Shown here piece after piece: positions 6,715-15,301 of a DNA stretch of 33,356 bases (position 1 is its first letter; every line of letters begins with the position of its first letter). The stretch is from JBCBDX01 sp038529265 (GTDB lineage Bacteria; Pseudomonadota; Alphaproteobacteria; Rhizobiales; Rhizobiaceae): assembly GCA_038529265.1 (NCBI GenBank), contig JBCBDX010000016.1:1-33356 (forward strand), read 5' to 3'. The notes under the pieces are model-generated. The model was not told where the DNA came from and did no database searches. It was given only the letters and a program-made list of their open reading frames with translations. The translations under genes were made by a program, and so were the position numbers.

Positions 6715-7959
6715 CTAATTCTCGTGCCACTGGAGGTAGTCAGTGACGAAGTCGTCAATCAACTCCTTGTTGACATGCTGCATGGTGATGGCATGTGCTC
6801 CATCGCCGTCACACGCCAGGGTGTACTTATCAACAATCTCTGGAGAAGGACGAGGAAAATAAACGGTCAAAGCACCAGGGTTGTGCACAACGTGAACACC
6901 ACCTTTGCGAAGGCTCTGCGCCAAGTATTTGGCATTGCCATAACAGACATTGGCCATCTTCGATAAACCCTCTGTGCCCAAGAGGCGAGTTAAGCAACTG
7001 AATGCCATGAAGGAGTGTCCATTGCGCGAGCCGGCCACTGTAGCATCGGTCGCATTGATGTAAGCAACCTGCTCCGCGAGTGGATTCTTAATTCCCTCAG
7101 GCTTCAAACCCAAAACCATCGCGCTGGGACGATTGGAACACAAGAACTTGTGCAAGGAGACCGAGATAGACTGCACGCGTGGAGAAAAGCGCGGCTTGTA
7201 GGGGTCCTTCACATCGTCGATGAAAGGCGCAACCAAACCGGCAAGCGCGGCATCAACGTGAATGAACCCAGGTGCATCGTGCGCGTCGAGCAACTTGGAA
7301 ATCTCGTCGATGTTATCGTAACCACCCTTCACGGTCGTCTCAACCGTTGCAATCACAATGATTGGCCGACCACCAAGGCGCTGAAGTAGATGCTTCAGCT
7401 CGTCCAAACGCATGCTTCCATTACTATCGGCAACAACAGGATGAAATTCCAAGCCGGTGATGTAAGCACTCTTTGCGGCGCAATAGTGCGCTTCCGAACT
7501 CGCAATCACAACAGGTTCAATAGAGCTCTTCGACTTCAGAAGGTTGCGCATATTGAGCACGCCGGACAGCACTCCCTCGGTGCTTCCTGTAACGCCACCG
7601 CCCCACTCTTTCCTGTCTGCTGGAAAGTGAAAGACGCCCTTGAGAAACTCAATAGCCTCAATCTCGTAGTCGTGGGTGTTGGGCGCCTTATAACCGTTTT
7701 CCTGCGGGCCGCCGATGTTTAGCAGCAGCATGTTGATCACTTTGTCTGGAAGAAACCCACCCATCAGACCGTTCGGATAACCCAGATATCGGCTGAAACG
7801 ATCGGTGGCTTTTTCGGCGTAGTCATCAAGCTCCTTTTGGACCACGCTGAGCTTTTCCTTCGGGACTTTCACACCGATTTCTTCCAAATAGCGAAGGATG
7901 CCATTGCCTTTGCTCAAGGCTCCTCCACAGCGCACTTGCTTTCCAAATCGGCTCAACAT
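6715..7959 (-). CDS. PLP-dependent group II decarboxylase, histidine-decarboxylase-like
   Basis: This 414-residue fold-type I PLP enzyme probably removes CO2 from an amino acid to give an amine. The family features visible are a WGG-VTGSTEG loop (119-129) that holds the cofactor phosphate, the His stacking on PLP in EAHYC (His158), an Asp binding the pyridine nitrogen in HVDAALAG (Asp236), and the PLP lysine in SLHKF (Lys271). The size and the NIGGP motif near residue 81 fit the bacterial-type histidine decarboxylase group, though the substrate could be another amino acid. The ATG at 7959 has no Shine-Dalgarno sequence. It is convergent with the unknown 5444-6697 gene, and A7 starts 27 bp upstream. 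It is unrelated to the bacterial island that follows and lies on the cassette side of the boundary. Confidence 0.88.
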   Translation of the reverse strand: MLSRFGKQVRCGGALSKGNGILRYLEEIGVKVPKEKLSVVQKELDDYAEKATDRFSRYLGYPNGLMGGFLPDKVINMLLLNIGGPQENGYKAPNTHDYEIEAIEFLKGVFHFPADRKEWGGGVTGSTEGVLSGVLNMRNLLKSKSSIEPVVIASSEAHYCAAKSAYITGLEFHPVVADSNGSMRLDELKHLLQRLGGRPIIVIATVETTVKGGYDNIDEISKLLDAHDAPGFIHVDAALAGLVAPFIDDVKDPYKPRFSPRVQSISVSLHKFLCSNRPSAMVLGLKPEGIKNPLAEQVAYINATDATVAGSRNGHSFMAFSCLTRLLGTEGLSKMANVCYGNAKYLAQSLRKGGVHVVHNPGALTVYFPRPSPEIVDKYTLACDGDGAHAITMQHVNKELIDDFVTDYLQWHEN

Positions 7960-7985
7960 CCTGGAAATGTGAGCTAGCTAGTTGG

Positions 7986-8097
7986 AGGATATATGCAGGT
8001 GTGGTTACGCGGTGTGTGAACCCTGGGGCCCGGGATCCTCGAAGAGGCGGGCACGGGTGTGAACACACCGCGTAACCACACCTGCATATATCCTGCC
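7986..8097. repeat. A-type hairpin A7 (left border of the bacterial island)
   Basis: This is a perfect 31-bp inverted repeat (7986-8016 with 8064-8094), followed by GCC. It combines the outer GCAGG stem of type-II copies with a type-I inner core. Its 40-bp core matches the window ends with one difference. A 12-bp tandem repeat, CCAATCATTCCG, occurs twice at 8096-8119, starting in the last two bases of this element. Confidence 0.95.
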
Positions 8098-8223
8098 AAT
8101 CATTCCGCCAATCATTCCGACTGGCTGCAAAACAGGTACTTCGTTCCCATAGAACGCGATACCATCGCGCGCCGCCAGAATAGGCCTTGGGCCTTGTGAA
8201 ACAGTAGCTTGAAGTAACTCGCC

Positions 8224-9189
8224 CTAGATCATTGGAGCCGGAAATAGCAGGTTATACGCCTTGCCCTTTTCCGTCACTGCGAACTTCTCTGGGCCTAAAT
8301 TGACAAAATACCGATAAAGCACCCCTATAAAAGAACGAACATACTCGGGTTTATGCTCGCCATAGGGGTCAGCAATGACTAGGCTAGGCGGCCGTATTTC
8401 ATCTGAAATAGGGATACGCACCAAACTATCACTATCGCGTCCACTCTCTGCTGGGCGAATGTTAAGAATTGACGCCCCTAGGCCATCAGCTACAGCAGTT
8501 CGAATAGTATTGTAGGAACGCGTTCGCAGGACAATTTCGGGCCGCTGTCCCGTGTAGTCCAGAAGTGCCAGCAAATAGGCGCTTGTCTCCGGTAGATCCA
8601 AAAGAATGTGTGGCTTGCGTGATAGACGCTCCATCGAAATCGCATCCCTCGACGCGTCCGGATCGTTGACATTTAACAAAGCATGCGCCGGGCATTTGCA
8701 TATTGGCGTCACTTCAATGCCGTACATCTCTCCAATGTCATAGGTTACGACCAGATCAACTTCTCCTGTTGAAAGCCAATGCTTCAGCTCAGTCTGGTCA
8801 CCTTCCAGCAGATCAATGCTACATTTGCCGTACTCTTCCATATAATCTTTGAGAATTGGCGGAATGAGAATTGACCCAAAGGGAGAGAAGCATCCCAAGC
8901 GTAGCCTTGGAGATGCTGGCTTCGAGATTCCCATCATGGAGCGCTCGAATTCTTCATTACTGGCGAGCACACGACGAGCAGAGAATAGAAATTTCTGGCC
9001 CGCCGGCGTCACTTCCATCCCATGTCCCTTCCGCCGATAAAACAGGGTCGCGCCCGCAATCTCTTCAGCAAGATTGATTGCCGCAACGACAGAGGACTGG
9101 GAAATATTCAGCTGCTTGCTGGCGGATGTGATGCTCTTAAGCTGCCCGACTGCATGCACATACTCGATCTGACGATATGTGAGTCTCAT
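8224..9189 (-). CDS. LysR-family transcriptional regulator
   Basis: The protein has 321 residues. An N-terminal winged helix-turn-helix (about 1-60) contains ITSASKQLNISQSSVVAAI, the usual LysR recognition region. A C-terminal substrate-binding domain (about 90-295) follows, as in other LysR proteins that sense a pathway metabolite. It is divergent from the deacetylase gene at 9394, with a 204-bp AT-rich gap between them. That is the standard arrangement for a LysR protein controlling the divergent operon and itself, so it probably regulates the deacetylase and perhaps the amide importer. The inducer cannot be read from sequence. The ATG at 9189 has no good Shine-Dalgarno sequence. It is the first island gene after A7. 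Confidence 0.93.
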   Translation of the reverse strand: MRLTYRQIEYVHAVGQLKSITSASKQLNISQSSVVAAINLAEEIAGATLFYRRKGHGMEVTPAGQKFLFSARRVLASNEEFERSMMGISKPASPRLRLGCFSPFGSILIPPILKDYMEEYGKCSIDLLEGDQTELKHWLSTGEVDLVVTYDIGEMYGIEVTPICKCPAHALLNVNDPDASRDAISMERLSRKPHILLDLPETSAYLLALLDYTGQRPEIVLRTRSYNTIRTAVADGLGASILNIRPAESGRDSDSLVRIPISDEIRPPSLVIADPYGEHKPEYVRSFIGVLYRYFVNLGPEKFAVTEKGKAYNLLFPAPMI

Positions 9190-9393
9190 GGCTGTTTATT
9201 TATTGAATGTATGAGCTTTTGTAAACAATGTATTTTATACCTAAGCCTGCATATGCTTCTCTGTAAACCGCAGCAAGCATTTTTCTTCTGAAATACAAGC
9301 AATTCGCACTGCAATAAATATTATATATTTCACCCTTGAGAATACATGTGATTAAATATCAATAAATATAGTTTTTGAAAATCGGAGCTAATA
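9190..9393. promoter_or_regulatory. Divergent LysR/deacetylase promoter region
   Basis: This AT-rich 204-bp intergenic region separates two divergent starts. A TCAC-N15-GTGA inverted pair occurs at about 9332-9354 and is a possible regulator site, but I cannot confirm a LysR T-N11-A box. A GGAGC ribosome site (9383-9387) precedes the TTG start at 9394. Confidence 0.45.
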
Positions 9394-10506
9394 TTGGCCA
9401 GCACAGCGTTTCTTTGGGACGAGAAGACATTTTGGCATTCGGGCGGCAACTATGCGATGCTCGTGCCCGTTGGTGGCCTTGTTCAGCCTTTCGTGTCTGG
9501 TGGCTTACCTGAAGCGCCTGAGACAAAAAGGCGTTTGCGAAATCTAATAGCGGCATCAGGCATTGAAAAAGACTTAGCGCTTGATGGGGCCGCAATGGCC
9601 TCCATGGATCAGTTGCTTCGCATCCATCCCAAAACTTATCTTGATCAGTTCAAGGAGCTATCTGACGGTCGCGGCGGTGAACTTGGCTTGCGTACTCCAT
9701 TTGGGCCAGGAGCATTTGAAATCGCCGCCTTGTCGGCTGGTTTGGCGATACGTGCAGTGGAAGGAGTAGCAAAGGGCGAGTTTAAGAATGCCTATGCATT
9801 GTCGCGCCCTCCGGGACACCATTGCCTGCCGGATTGGCCAAATGGTTTCTGTTTGCTCGCCAATATTGCGATCGCAATAGAATCCGCCAAAGCAAGTGGG
9901 CTTGTCGACAAGGTTGCAGTTATTGACTGGGATGTTCACCACGGAAATGGCACCGAGAACATCTTTTATGAGCGCAACGATGTGCTGACGATCTCTGTCC
10001 ACCAAGACAGATGCTACCCCCAAAATACTGGTTTCGCGAAAGATACTGGCACGGGCCTCGGGACTGGTTGCAATATCAATGTTCCTTTGGTGCCTGGCTG
10101 CGGTCATAACAGCTACCTTGAGGTCATGGACCGTATTGTTGTTCCCGCTGTATCTCGATTTAAGCCAGACCTGGTTATCATCGCGAACGGATTTGATGCC
10201 GCGGCAGTCGATCCGCTGTCGCGCATGATGTGTACTGCCGAAACATTCAGAGCGATGACCAAGAAGCTGATGGAAGTTGTAGCCGACAAGATCGTGGCCG
10301 TTCATGAAGGGGGCTATTCAGAGCTTTACGTCCCCTTTTGCGGACATGCCATGCTGGAACAGATGTCAGGTTCGACAGCGCATGTAGAAGATCCATTAGA
10401 AAAAAGACTGAGAGACTCGCAACCCGATTTGGACGCTGAGAAATACTACTCGTCGAGGATTTCAGAGCTCGTTGAATTCTTCGATCGTTACCAATCTGTG
10501 AGATAG
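9394..10506 (+). CDS. Histone-deacetylase-family amidohydrolase (acetylpolyamine amidohydrolase-like)
   Basis: This 370-residue zinc enzyme belongs to the arginase/deacetylase fold. The active-site pair is in RPPGHHCLP (His142, His143). Zinc ligands are Asp180 and His182 in DWDVHHGNGT, and Asp268 in GFDAAAVDP; the transition-state Tyr is in HEGGY (Tyr308). All key residues are present, so it should remove acyl groups from an amine or amide, probably a small molecule such as an acetylated polyamine, as bacterial members do. The start is TTG, 6 bp after GGAGC; no ATG fits better. It is divergent from the LysR gene and upstream of the amide-type importer. A role in the same amide/amine degradation route is inferred from context. 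Confidence 0.9.
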   Translation: MASTAFLWDEKTFWHSGGNYAMLVPVGGLVQPFVSGGLPEAPETKRRLRNLIAASGIEKDLALDGAAMASMDQLLRIHPKTYLDQFKELSDGRGGELGLRTPFGPGAFEIAALSAGLAIRAVEGVAKGEFKNAYALSRPPGHHCLPDWPNGFCLLANIAIAIESAKASGLVDKVAVIDWDVHHGNGTENIFYERNDVLTISVHQDRCYPQNTGFAKDTGTGLGTGCNINVPLVPGCGHNSYLEVMDRIVVPAVSRFKPDLVIIANGFDAAAVDPLSRMMCTAETFRAMTKKLMEVVADKIVAVHEGGYSELYVPFCGHAMLEQMSGSTAHVEDPLEKRLRDSQPDLDAEKYYSSRISELVEFFDRYQSVR

Positions 10507-10794
10507 TCTGCAAACGTAGCGAAAGCACCGTAGATGCTGATGATAGCGGTCTTAATCATTCAATGTGTGTAATGGACTAAACTATATATTTTATAGCGAT
10601 CAAATTTTGTGATGATGATAATATTCAGAAATACGAGAGGATAAAAAGGTGCAGAGTGTTGCACATAGTAATATGTTTGAAGCGAAGCAGGTGGCGGCCA
10701 CGGTTTCTTGGTGTCAGCACGCCAAAGCCTATCAATTTACCCTTAGCTTTACTGGTTTGACTCGTAATCGTACCACAATGTCAGTGAGCGTCTG
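10507..10794. promoter_or_regulatory. Intergenic region before the amide importer operon
   Basis: This 288-bp stretch has no convincing gene. It contains two small inverted repeats, CTATA-N5-TATAG (10582-10596) and GTGCA-N6-TGCAC (10649-10664), that could be regulator sites for the importer operon starting at 10795. There is no clear terminator after the deacetylase. Confidence 0.4.
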
Positions 10795-11643
10795 ATGGAA
10801 GCAATTGTTCCATTTGTGCTTAACGCGCTCACTTTGATCAGCATCCTTCTAATCGTTTCGATGGGTATGGCCATCATCTTCGGATTGATGAACGTGATTA
10901 ACCTCGCTCATGGTGAGTTCATTACGATCGGAGCATTTACATTTGTTCTCGTACAGAGCCTCGGCGGCAACTTTTGGATCGCATTGGTCGCTGCGCCAAT
11001 GGTTGGCTACGCAGTTGGCTGGGCGCTGGAAAAGGCTTTAATAGCGCGTATTTACGAGAACCCGCTCCATGCCATCTTGGTAACCTGGGGCCTGAGCCTC
11101 ATTCTTCAACAAGTAATCCAGTTATTGTTTGGTGCTGCACCTCAATCAGTGACCGGTCCATTCCCCGGATCAATTGAAATTGCTGGTAGCACATATCCAG
11201 CCTATCGAATTTTCCTAATTATATTTGCGCTCGCAACCTTCGCAACGACAGTCTTTATCTTCAAAAAAACGAGGTTCGGTCTCGATCTGAGAGCGTCGAT
11301 CCAAAGTTCCGAAATGGCTTCAGTGATGGGTGTGAATCCTGACAAGGTAAACGCCCGCGCCTTTGCCAGCGGCGCTGCTCTGGCCGCACTTGCAGGCGTG
11401 CTGTTAGCGCCTTTGACGGCGGTCACTGCATATATGGGCATTAACTATCTCGCTCGATCTTTCTTCGTGGTTCTTGTCGGTGGGGCGGGAAGTATATCGG
11501 GTGTTGCCGCTGGAAGCAGTCTAATAGGCGGCTTGGAAACACTCCTTTCTTACCAAATACCAACGACCGTCGCGCAAGCCCTCGTACTCGCGCTAGCCAT
11601 CGTCGTGCTGCGCTTCAGACCGCAGGGGATTTTGCCAGCATGA
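10795..11643 (+). CDS. Branched-chain amino acid/urea-type ABC transporter permease (LivH/UrtB family)
   Basis: This 282-residue inner-membrane permease is highly hydrophobic with about eight helices. It carries the LivH-family signature GLMNVINLAHGEFITIGAF (about 31-49) near the N-terminus and the GGAGSISG coupling-type segment near the C-terminus. It forms the channel together with the following permease, powered by the two ATPases and fed by the binding protein. The stop overlaps the next start by 4 bp (ATGA), showing translational coupling. The companion proteins resemble the urea/amide branch (Urt), so short amides or urea are the likely cargo rather than leucine. Confidence 0.92.
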   Translation: MEAIVPFVLNALTLISILLIVSMGMAIIFGLMNVINLAHGEFITIGAFTFVLVQSLGGNFWIALVAAPMVGYAVGWALEKALIARIYENPLHAILVTWGLSLILQQVIQLLFGAAPQSVTGPFPGSIEIAGSTYPAYRIFLIIFALATFATTVFIFKKTRFGLDLRASIQSSEMASVMGVNPDKVNARAFASGAALAALAGVLLAPLTAVTAYMGINYLARSFFVVLVGGAGSISGVAAGSSLIGGLETLLSYQIPTTVAQALVLALAIVVLRFRPQGILPA

Positions 11644-12650
11644 CCACGAATAACGTACAGGTGAAAAAACAACGGAAGCTGGGCCCTGCGTCAGTCATCG
11701 CAATAATTGTTGTCGCGACCTTACTGGTTCTACCGGTCTTCGTGGAAGGCTTCCTTCTGACCAGTTACCGTGATGTTTTATTCTTCGCTCTGTTTGCGCT
11801 CAGCCTTGATGTTTTCTGGGGCAAAACCGGTATTTTGAGTTTTGGCCATGCAACCTTCTTCGGCATCGGTGCATACGGCATGGCCATCACCGGAGTGCAT
11901 TTTGATATCGACCCCTCATTTGCCGGCCTCGTCGGCCTGACGGCAGGGGTGGGGTTAGCAGCACTGGTAGCGCTGGCCGTCGGTTACTTCATTCTCTACG
12001 GGGGAGTTCGTGGAGCCTATTTCACCATTGTCACGCTCGCTCTGACGCTTATCGCACATCACATTGCTGTGGGTTGGTCTGACGTTACGGGCGGCGATTC
12101 TGGCCTGATTGGTGCGCCACCTCTTGCTGTATTCGGCTTCTCCTTCGCGGACCCCATTTCATCATACTACGTCGCACTTGTCGTACTAACCCTATGCCTT
12201 GCCAGCTCCATGTGGATAATGAGTGGGCGGGTCGGCACCATCCTTGCCGCTATCCAAGACGATGAGATCAAGGTTCAAACCTTAGGGTACAAGACATCAT
12301 TCATACTTTTGATGACTTTCGCCGCATCAGCATCGATGGCTGCGTTAGCGGGCGGTCTATATGCTGCCAGTAACGGTTTTGTTGCGCCCGATATGATCGC
12401 ACTTCTTCTTTCAACCGAAGTTATCATTTGGGTCGCTGTTGGTGGAAGCGGATCACTCGTTGGCGCTGTCATAGGCACAGCAATCGTTTGGAAGCTCCAG
12501 CAAGAGATTAGTTCAATTAACGCGTCAGCTTGGCCGATCGCCATTGGTACTTTCTTCATATTGCTGGTCCTGGTTTTCCCAAAAGGCCCCGCCGCGTTCG
12601 TAATAGACAAACTGAATATCCACGCCAAGCGTGGAGGTAACACCCGATGA
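11640..12650 (+). CDS. Branched-chain amino acid/urea-type ABC transporter permease (LivM/UrtC family)
   Basis: This 336-residue inner-membrane permease is the partner of the LivH-type protein. A basic N-terminus (KKQRK) precedes about eight to ten helices. The family motif GKTGILSFGHATFFGIGAY (about 61-79) and the cytoplasmic loop around IQDDEIKVQTLGY are visible, the latter being the usual ATPase contact in this family. It overlaps the upstream permease by 4 bp and the downstream ATPase by 4 bp. It is intact and of normal length, so the importer is expected to be functional in a bacterial membrane. Confidence 0.92.
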   Translation: MTTNNVQVKKQRKLGPASVIAIIVVATLLVLPVFVEGFLLTSYRDVLFFALFALSLDVFWGKTGILSFGHATFFGIGAYGMAITGVHFDIDPSFAGLVGLTAGVGLAALVALAVGYFILYGGVRGAYFTIVTLALTLIAHHIAVGWSDVTGGDSGLIGAPPLAVFGFSFADPISSYYVALVVLTLCLASSMWIMSGRVGTILAAIQDDEIKVQTLGYKTSFILLMTFAASASMAALAGGLYAASNGFVAPDMIALLLSTEVIIWVAVGGSGSLVGAVIGTAIVWKLQQEISSINASAWPIAIGTFFILLVLVFPKGPAAFVIDKLNIHAKRGGNTR

Positions 12651-13354
12651 CGGTTACAATTCCCGCGCTTTCACTACGCAATGTAACTTGCAGCTTTGGT
12701 GCGTTCAAAGCTGTGACAGATGTCAGTGAAGAGTTCGGATCTGCTGGGCTAAACTGCATTATTGGGCCAAATGGTGCTGGCAAGAGCACGTTGCTCAATA
12801 TGATTTGCGGCACGCTCCCCGTAACATCGGGCTCGATCCATTTTGGCGGCACAAATATCAGCGGCCTATCAGGAGACAAAATTGCTCGACTTGGCATTGC
12901 CAGAAAATTCCAAGTCCCCAGCGTTTTTCCAAGCCTGTCTGTCATCGACAATTTCAGGGTAGCCGCAACAGACAAGCTATTGGACGATGAGCTTCAAGAC
13001 ATACTGAAAGTAGTGAACCTTCAGGATGATTTGAACGTCCCTGCTTCAGAACTCCCACATGGCAAAAAGCAATGGCTGGAAATCGGCATGGCGCTTTCCA
13101 CAAAGCCAAAAGTGCTCTTGTTGGACGAGCCAACCGCGGGACTGACAGTTGATGAGACCCGGGCAACAGCTGAGTTTCTAAGGACGCTCATTGGGCAAGT
13201 AACTGTCGTTGTTATCGAGCACGACATGGCATTTGTTCGCGATCTGCAAGCCCACACAATTGTTCTTCATCATGGCGAAGTCATTGCATCAGGTTCATTT
13301 GATGACATCGAGAACAACGACCTTGTCCGCGACGTATATCTGGGGCGTAAATAG
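12647..13354 (+). CDS. ABC transporter ATP-binding protein (LivG/UrtD family)
   Basis: The protein has 235 residues. Walker A is GPNGAGKST (about 41-49), Walker B with the catalytic Glu is LLLDEPTAG, and the switch His lies in IEHDMAFV. The signature motif reads LPHGKKQWLEIGMAL instead of LSGGQ; this 'HGxKQWLEIGM' form is typical of UrtD-type ATPases of urea/short-amide importers, and is the best sequence hint for the cargo. The start overlaps the LivM-type stop by 4 bp. It energises the importer together with the next gene's product at the cytoplasmic face. Confidence 0.93.
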   Translation: MTVTIPALSLRNVTCSFGAFKAVTDVSEEFGSAGLNCIIGPNGAGKSTLLNMICGTLPVTSGSIHFGGTNISGLSGDKIARLGIARKFQVPSVFPSLSVIDNFRVAATDKLLDDELQDILKVVNLQDDLNVPASELPHGKKQWLEIGMALSTKPKVLLLDEPTAGLTVDETRATAEFLRTLIGQVTVVVIEHDMAFVRDLQAHTIVLHHGEVIASGSFDDIENNDLVRDVYLGRK

Positions 13355-14053
13355 ATGCTCAAGATAGATAAACTTACTTCTGGATACGGTTCGGCACGGA
13401 TCTTAAACGGTGCCAATCTCTCGCTGGGCACCAAAGAAGTTGTGGCGATTCTTGGACGCAATGGCGTTGGAAAAACCACACTTTTGAAAACCATTATGAA
13501 CATCGTCAAACCATCCTCGGGGGCGGTCCATCTGGGCGAACAAGACATAACAAAGTTGGCAACGCACGATATCGCAAAGTCAGGTATCGGTTATGTTCCC
13601 CAGGGGCGGGGCATATTTGGGAAGCTGACCGTTGAAGAAAACTTGCGGATGGGTCTTCGATCTCGACCGGACGGTAGCAATGAGATTCCGTCATTCATCT
13701 ACGAGAAATTTCCCATTCTGAAAGAGCGTCAGAGCCAGCTTGCGGGCACCATGTCTGGTGGCCAGAAACAACAGCTTGCCATTTCGAGGGCGCTTTGTGG
13801 CGATCCAAAGCTACTTCTTTTGGACGAACCATCTGAAGGAATTCAACCAAATATCGTTCAAGAGATTGGCCACTTTATTCGAGACCTGATTCACGACCGC
13901 GAAATCTCAGTACTGATCGTTGAGCAGAACCTGGAGCTTGTCGGGATTGCCGCAGACCGCTTCGAAATCATGATGAAGGGCGAACTCGTTCACCGTGGCC
14001 CGAAAAGCGCGCTCAATGATGAAGACATGCTCAGAAAATACCTATCCGTTTGA
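13355..14053 (+). CDS. ABC transporter ATP-binding protein (LivF/UrtE family)
   Basis: The protein has 232 residues. Walker A GRNGVGKTT (about 34-42) has the form usual in UrtE. It also shows the Q-loop PQGRGIF, signature MSGGQKQQLAIS, Walker B LLLDEPSEG and the switch His replaced by the EQN motif normal for LivF (IVEQNLELV). It starts directly after the stop of the previous ATPase with no gap, so translation is coupled. The two ATPases form the heterodimer that drives the importer. It is complete and of usual length. Confidence 0.93.
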   Translation: MLKIDKLTSGYGSARILNGANLSLGTKEVVAILGRNGVGKTTLLKTIMNIVKPSSGAVHLGEQDITKLATHDIAKSGIGYVPQGRGIFGKLTVEENLRMGLRSRPDGSNEIPSFIYEKFPILKERQSQLAGTMSGGQKQQLAISRALCGDPKLLLLDEPSEGIQPNIVQEIGHFIRDLIHDREISVLIVEQNLELVGIAADRFEIMMKGELVHRGPKSALNDEDMLRKYLSV

Positions 14054-14086
14054 ACCACCTAAACCCAACCGGCAGGGAGACCACAA

Positions 14087-15271
14087 ATGCCAAATCGCAA
14101 CTTCACCAGACGACAAACGCTATCGACGCTCGTAAAAGGCACAGCTCTTGCTGGCGCTTCTACGCTTGGAATGCCCGCAATCGTAAGGGCACAAAGTGGG
14201 CCGGTTAAGCTTGGATTTCTTTCCGGCTTGACCGGTTTGGAAACCATACTGGGCGAGACGCAGCTCAATTGCTTTAAGTTAGCAGTTAGCCAAATCAACG
14301 CCGCTTCCGGTATTGCAGGTCGTGAAGTTGAGTTCATCGTTGAAGACGACCAAACCACAACCAAGGGTGCGATCGACAAAGCCCGCAAGTTGATCAATCA
14401 AGATCAGGTCGACGCAACGATCGGCTTGATTGCGAGCCTCACACATGTTGCCGCGCGTAGCGTTACAACACCGGCCAAAAAGCTTGTTTTGTATACAACT
14501 TACTATGAGGGTGAAATCTGCGAGCGCTACTTCTTCTCTACGGGTCAAATTCCAAACCAGCAGATTGATCCTTCTGTTGAATGGCTCGCAGCTAACGAAG
14601 GCAAAACAACGTATATTATCGGCTCAGACTATGTGTGGCCTCGCAAAAGCGCTGAGGCAATCACAGCGTCCATGGAGGCACGTGGTGGCAAAGTCTTGGG
14701 CGCAGAATTCTTCCCATTTGGTACAAGCGACTTCGGCCCTGCGCTGGATCGCGTGAAGTCCGCAAACCCGGATTTTGTCTGGTGTATGTGCGCAGGCAAC
14801 GACTTGATCACGTTCCTCAAGCAGTTCAACAGCTTCGGTCTGGGCAAACAGTTGTTCAGCCAAGGTCTCGATGACGTATTCAGTCAAGCTGAGCCTGAAC
14901 TCACAAATGGTGCCATCTCCAACCAGGCGTATTTCATGGGCATCGACAGCGAGGCCAATACCGAGTTCAAGAAGGCCTACAGCGACATGTTTGGCGAAGG
15001 AAAGCCAATCAACGCAATCGGTGAGGCAGCATACAACGCAGTTTATCTCTACAAAGCCGCCGTTGAAAAAGCCGGAACAACAGAAACTGAAGCGGTGATC
15101 GACGCGCTAGGCCAAGTCACCTTCGACGCGCCACAAGGCACGGTCAGCTTCGCTTCAAACAATGTCGCAAGATCAAACAGCATTCTTGCACGCGCAAATA
15201 ATGGCAATTGGGATGTGATCAATAACTTTGGCCAAGTTGATCCAATCGTACCAGGCTGCTCACTTTCGTAA
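14087..15271 (+). CDS. Periplasmic substrate-binding protein, urea/short-chain amide type
   Basis: This 394-residue protein catches the substrate outside the membrane for the importer encoded just upstream. The N-terminus carries a twin-arginine-type signal: TRRQTL (7-12), then a hydrophobic stretch, with cleavage likely after IVRAQ (about 37). The mature part is a type I periplasmic binding fold like LivJ/AmiC/UrtA, with LSGLTGLETILGE near the start and a YYEGE segment and NQQ motif that resemble UrtA/amide-binding members. The start is preceded by a good GGGAG ribosome site. It ends the importer operon and lies 30 bp before the amidase, which supports an amide cargo. Confidence 0.9.
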   Translation: MPNRNFTRRQTLSTLVKGTALAGASTLGMPAIVRAQSGPVKLGFLSGLTGLETILGETQLNCFKLAVSQINAASGIAGREVEFIVEDDQTTTKGAIDKARKLINQDQVDATIGLIASLTHVAARSVTTPAKKLVLYTTYYEGEICERYFFSTGQIPNQQIDPSVEWLAANEGKTTYIIGSDYVWPRKSAEAITASMEARGGKVLGAEFFPFGTSDFGPALDRVKSANPDFVWCMCAGNDLITFLKQFNSFGLGKQLFSQGLDDVFSQAEPELTNGAISNQAYFMGIDSEANTEFKKAYSDMFGEGKPINAIGEAAYNAVYLYKAAVEKAGTTETEAVIDALGQVTFDAPQGTVSFASNNVARSNSILARANNGNWDVINNFGQVDPIVPGCSLS

Positions 15272-15301
15272 GCTCAAAGACAAGCCGGTAAACATATAAA
15301 A

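Noticed and set aside
1..8097. CRISPR array or integron attC sites
   Set aside because: Repeats are 0.3-2.9 kb apart, stems vary, no cas or integrase gene is seen, and the apex and border words do not match attC core sites.
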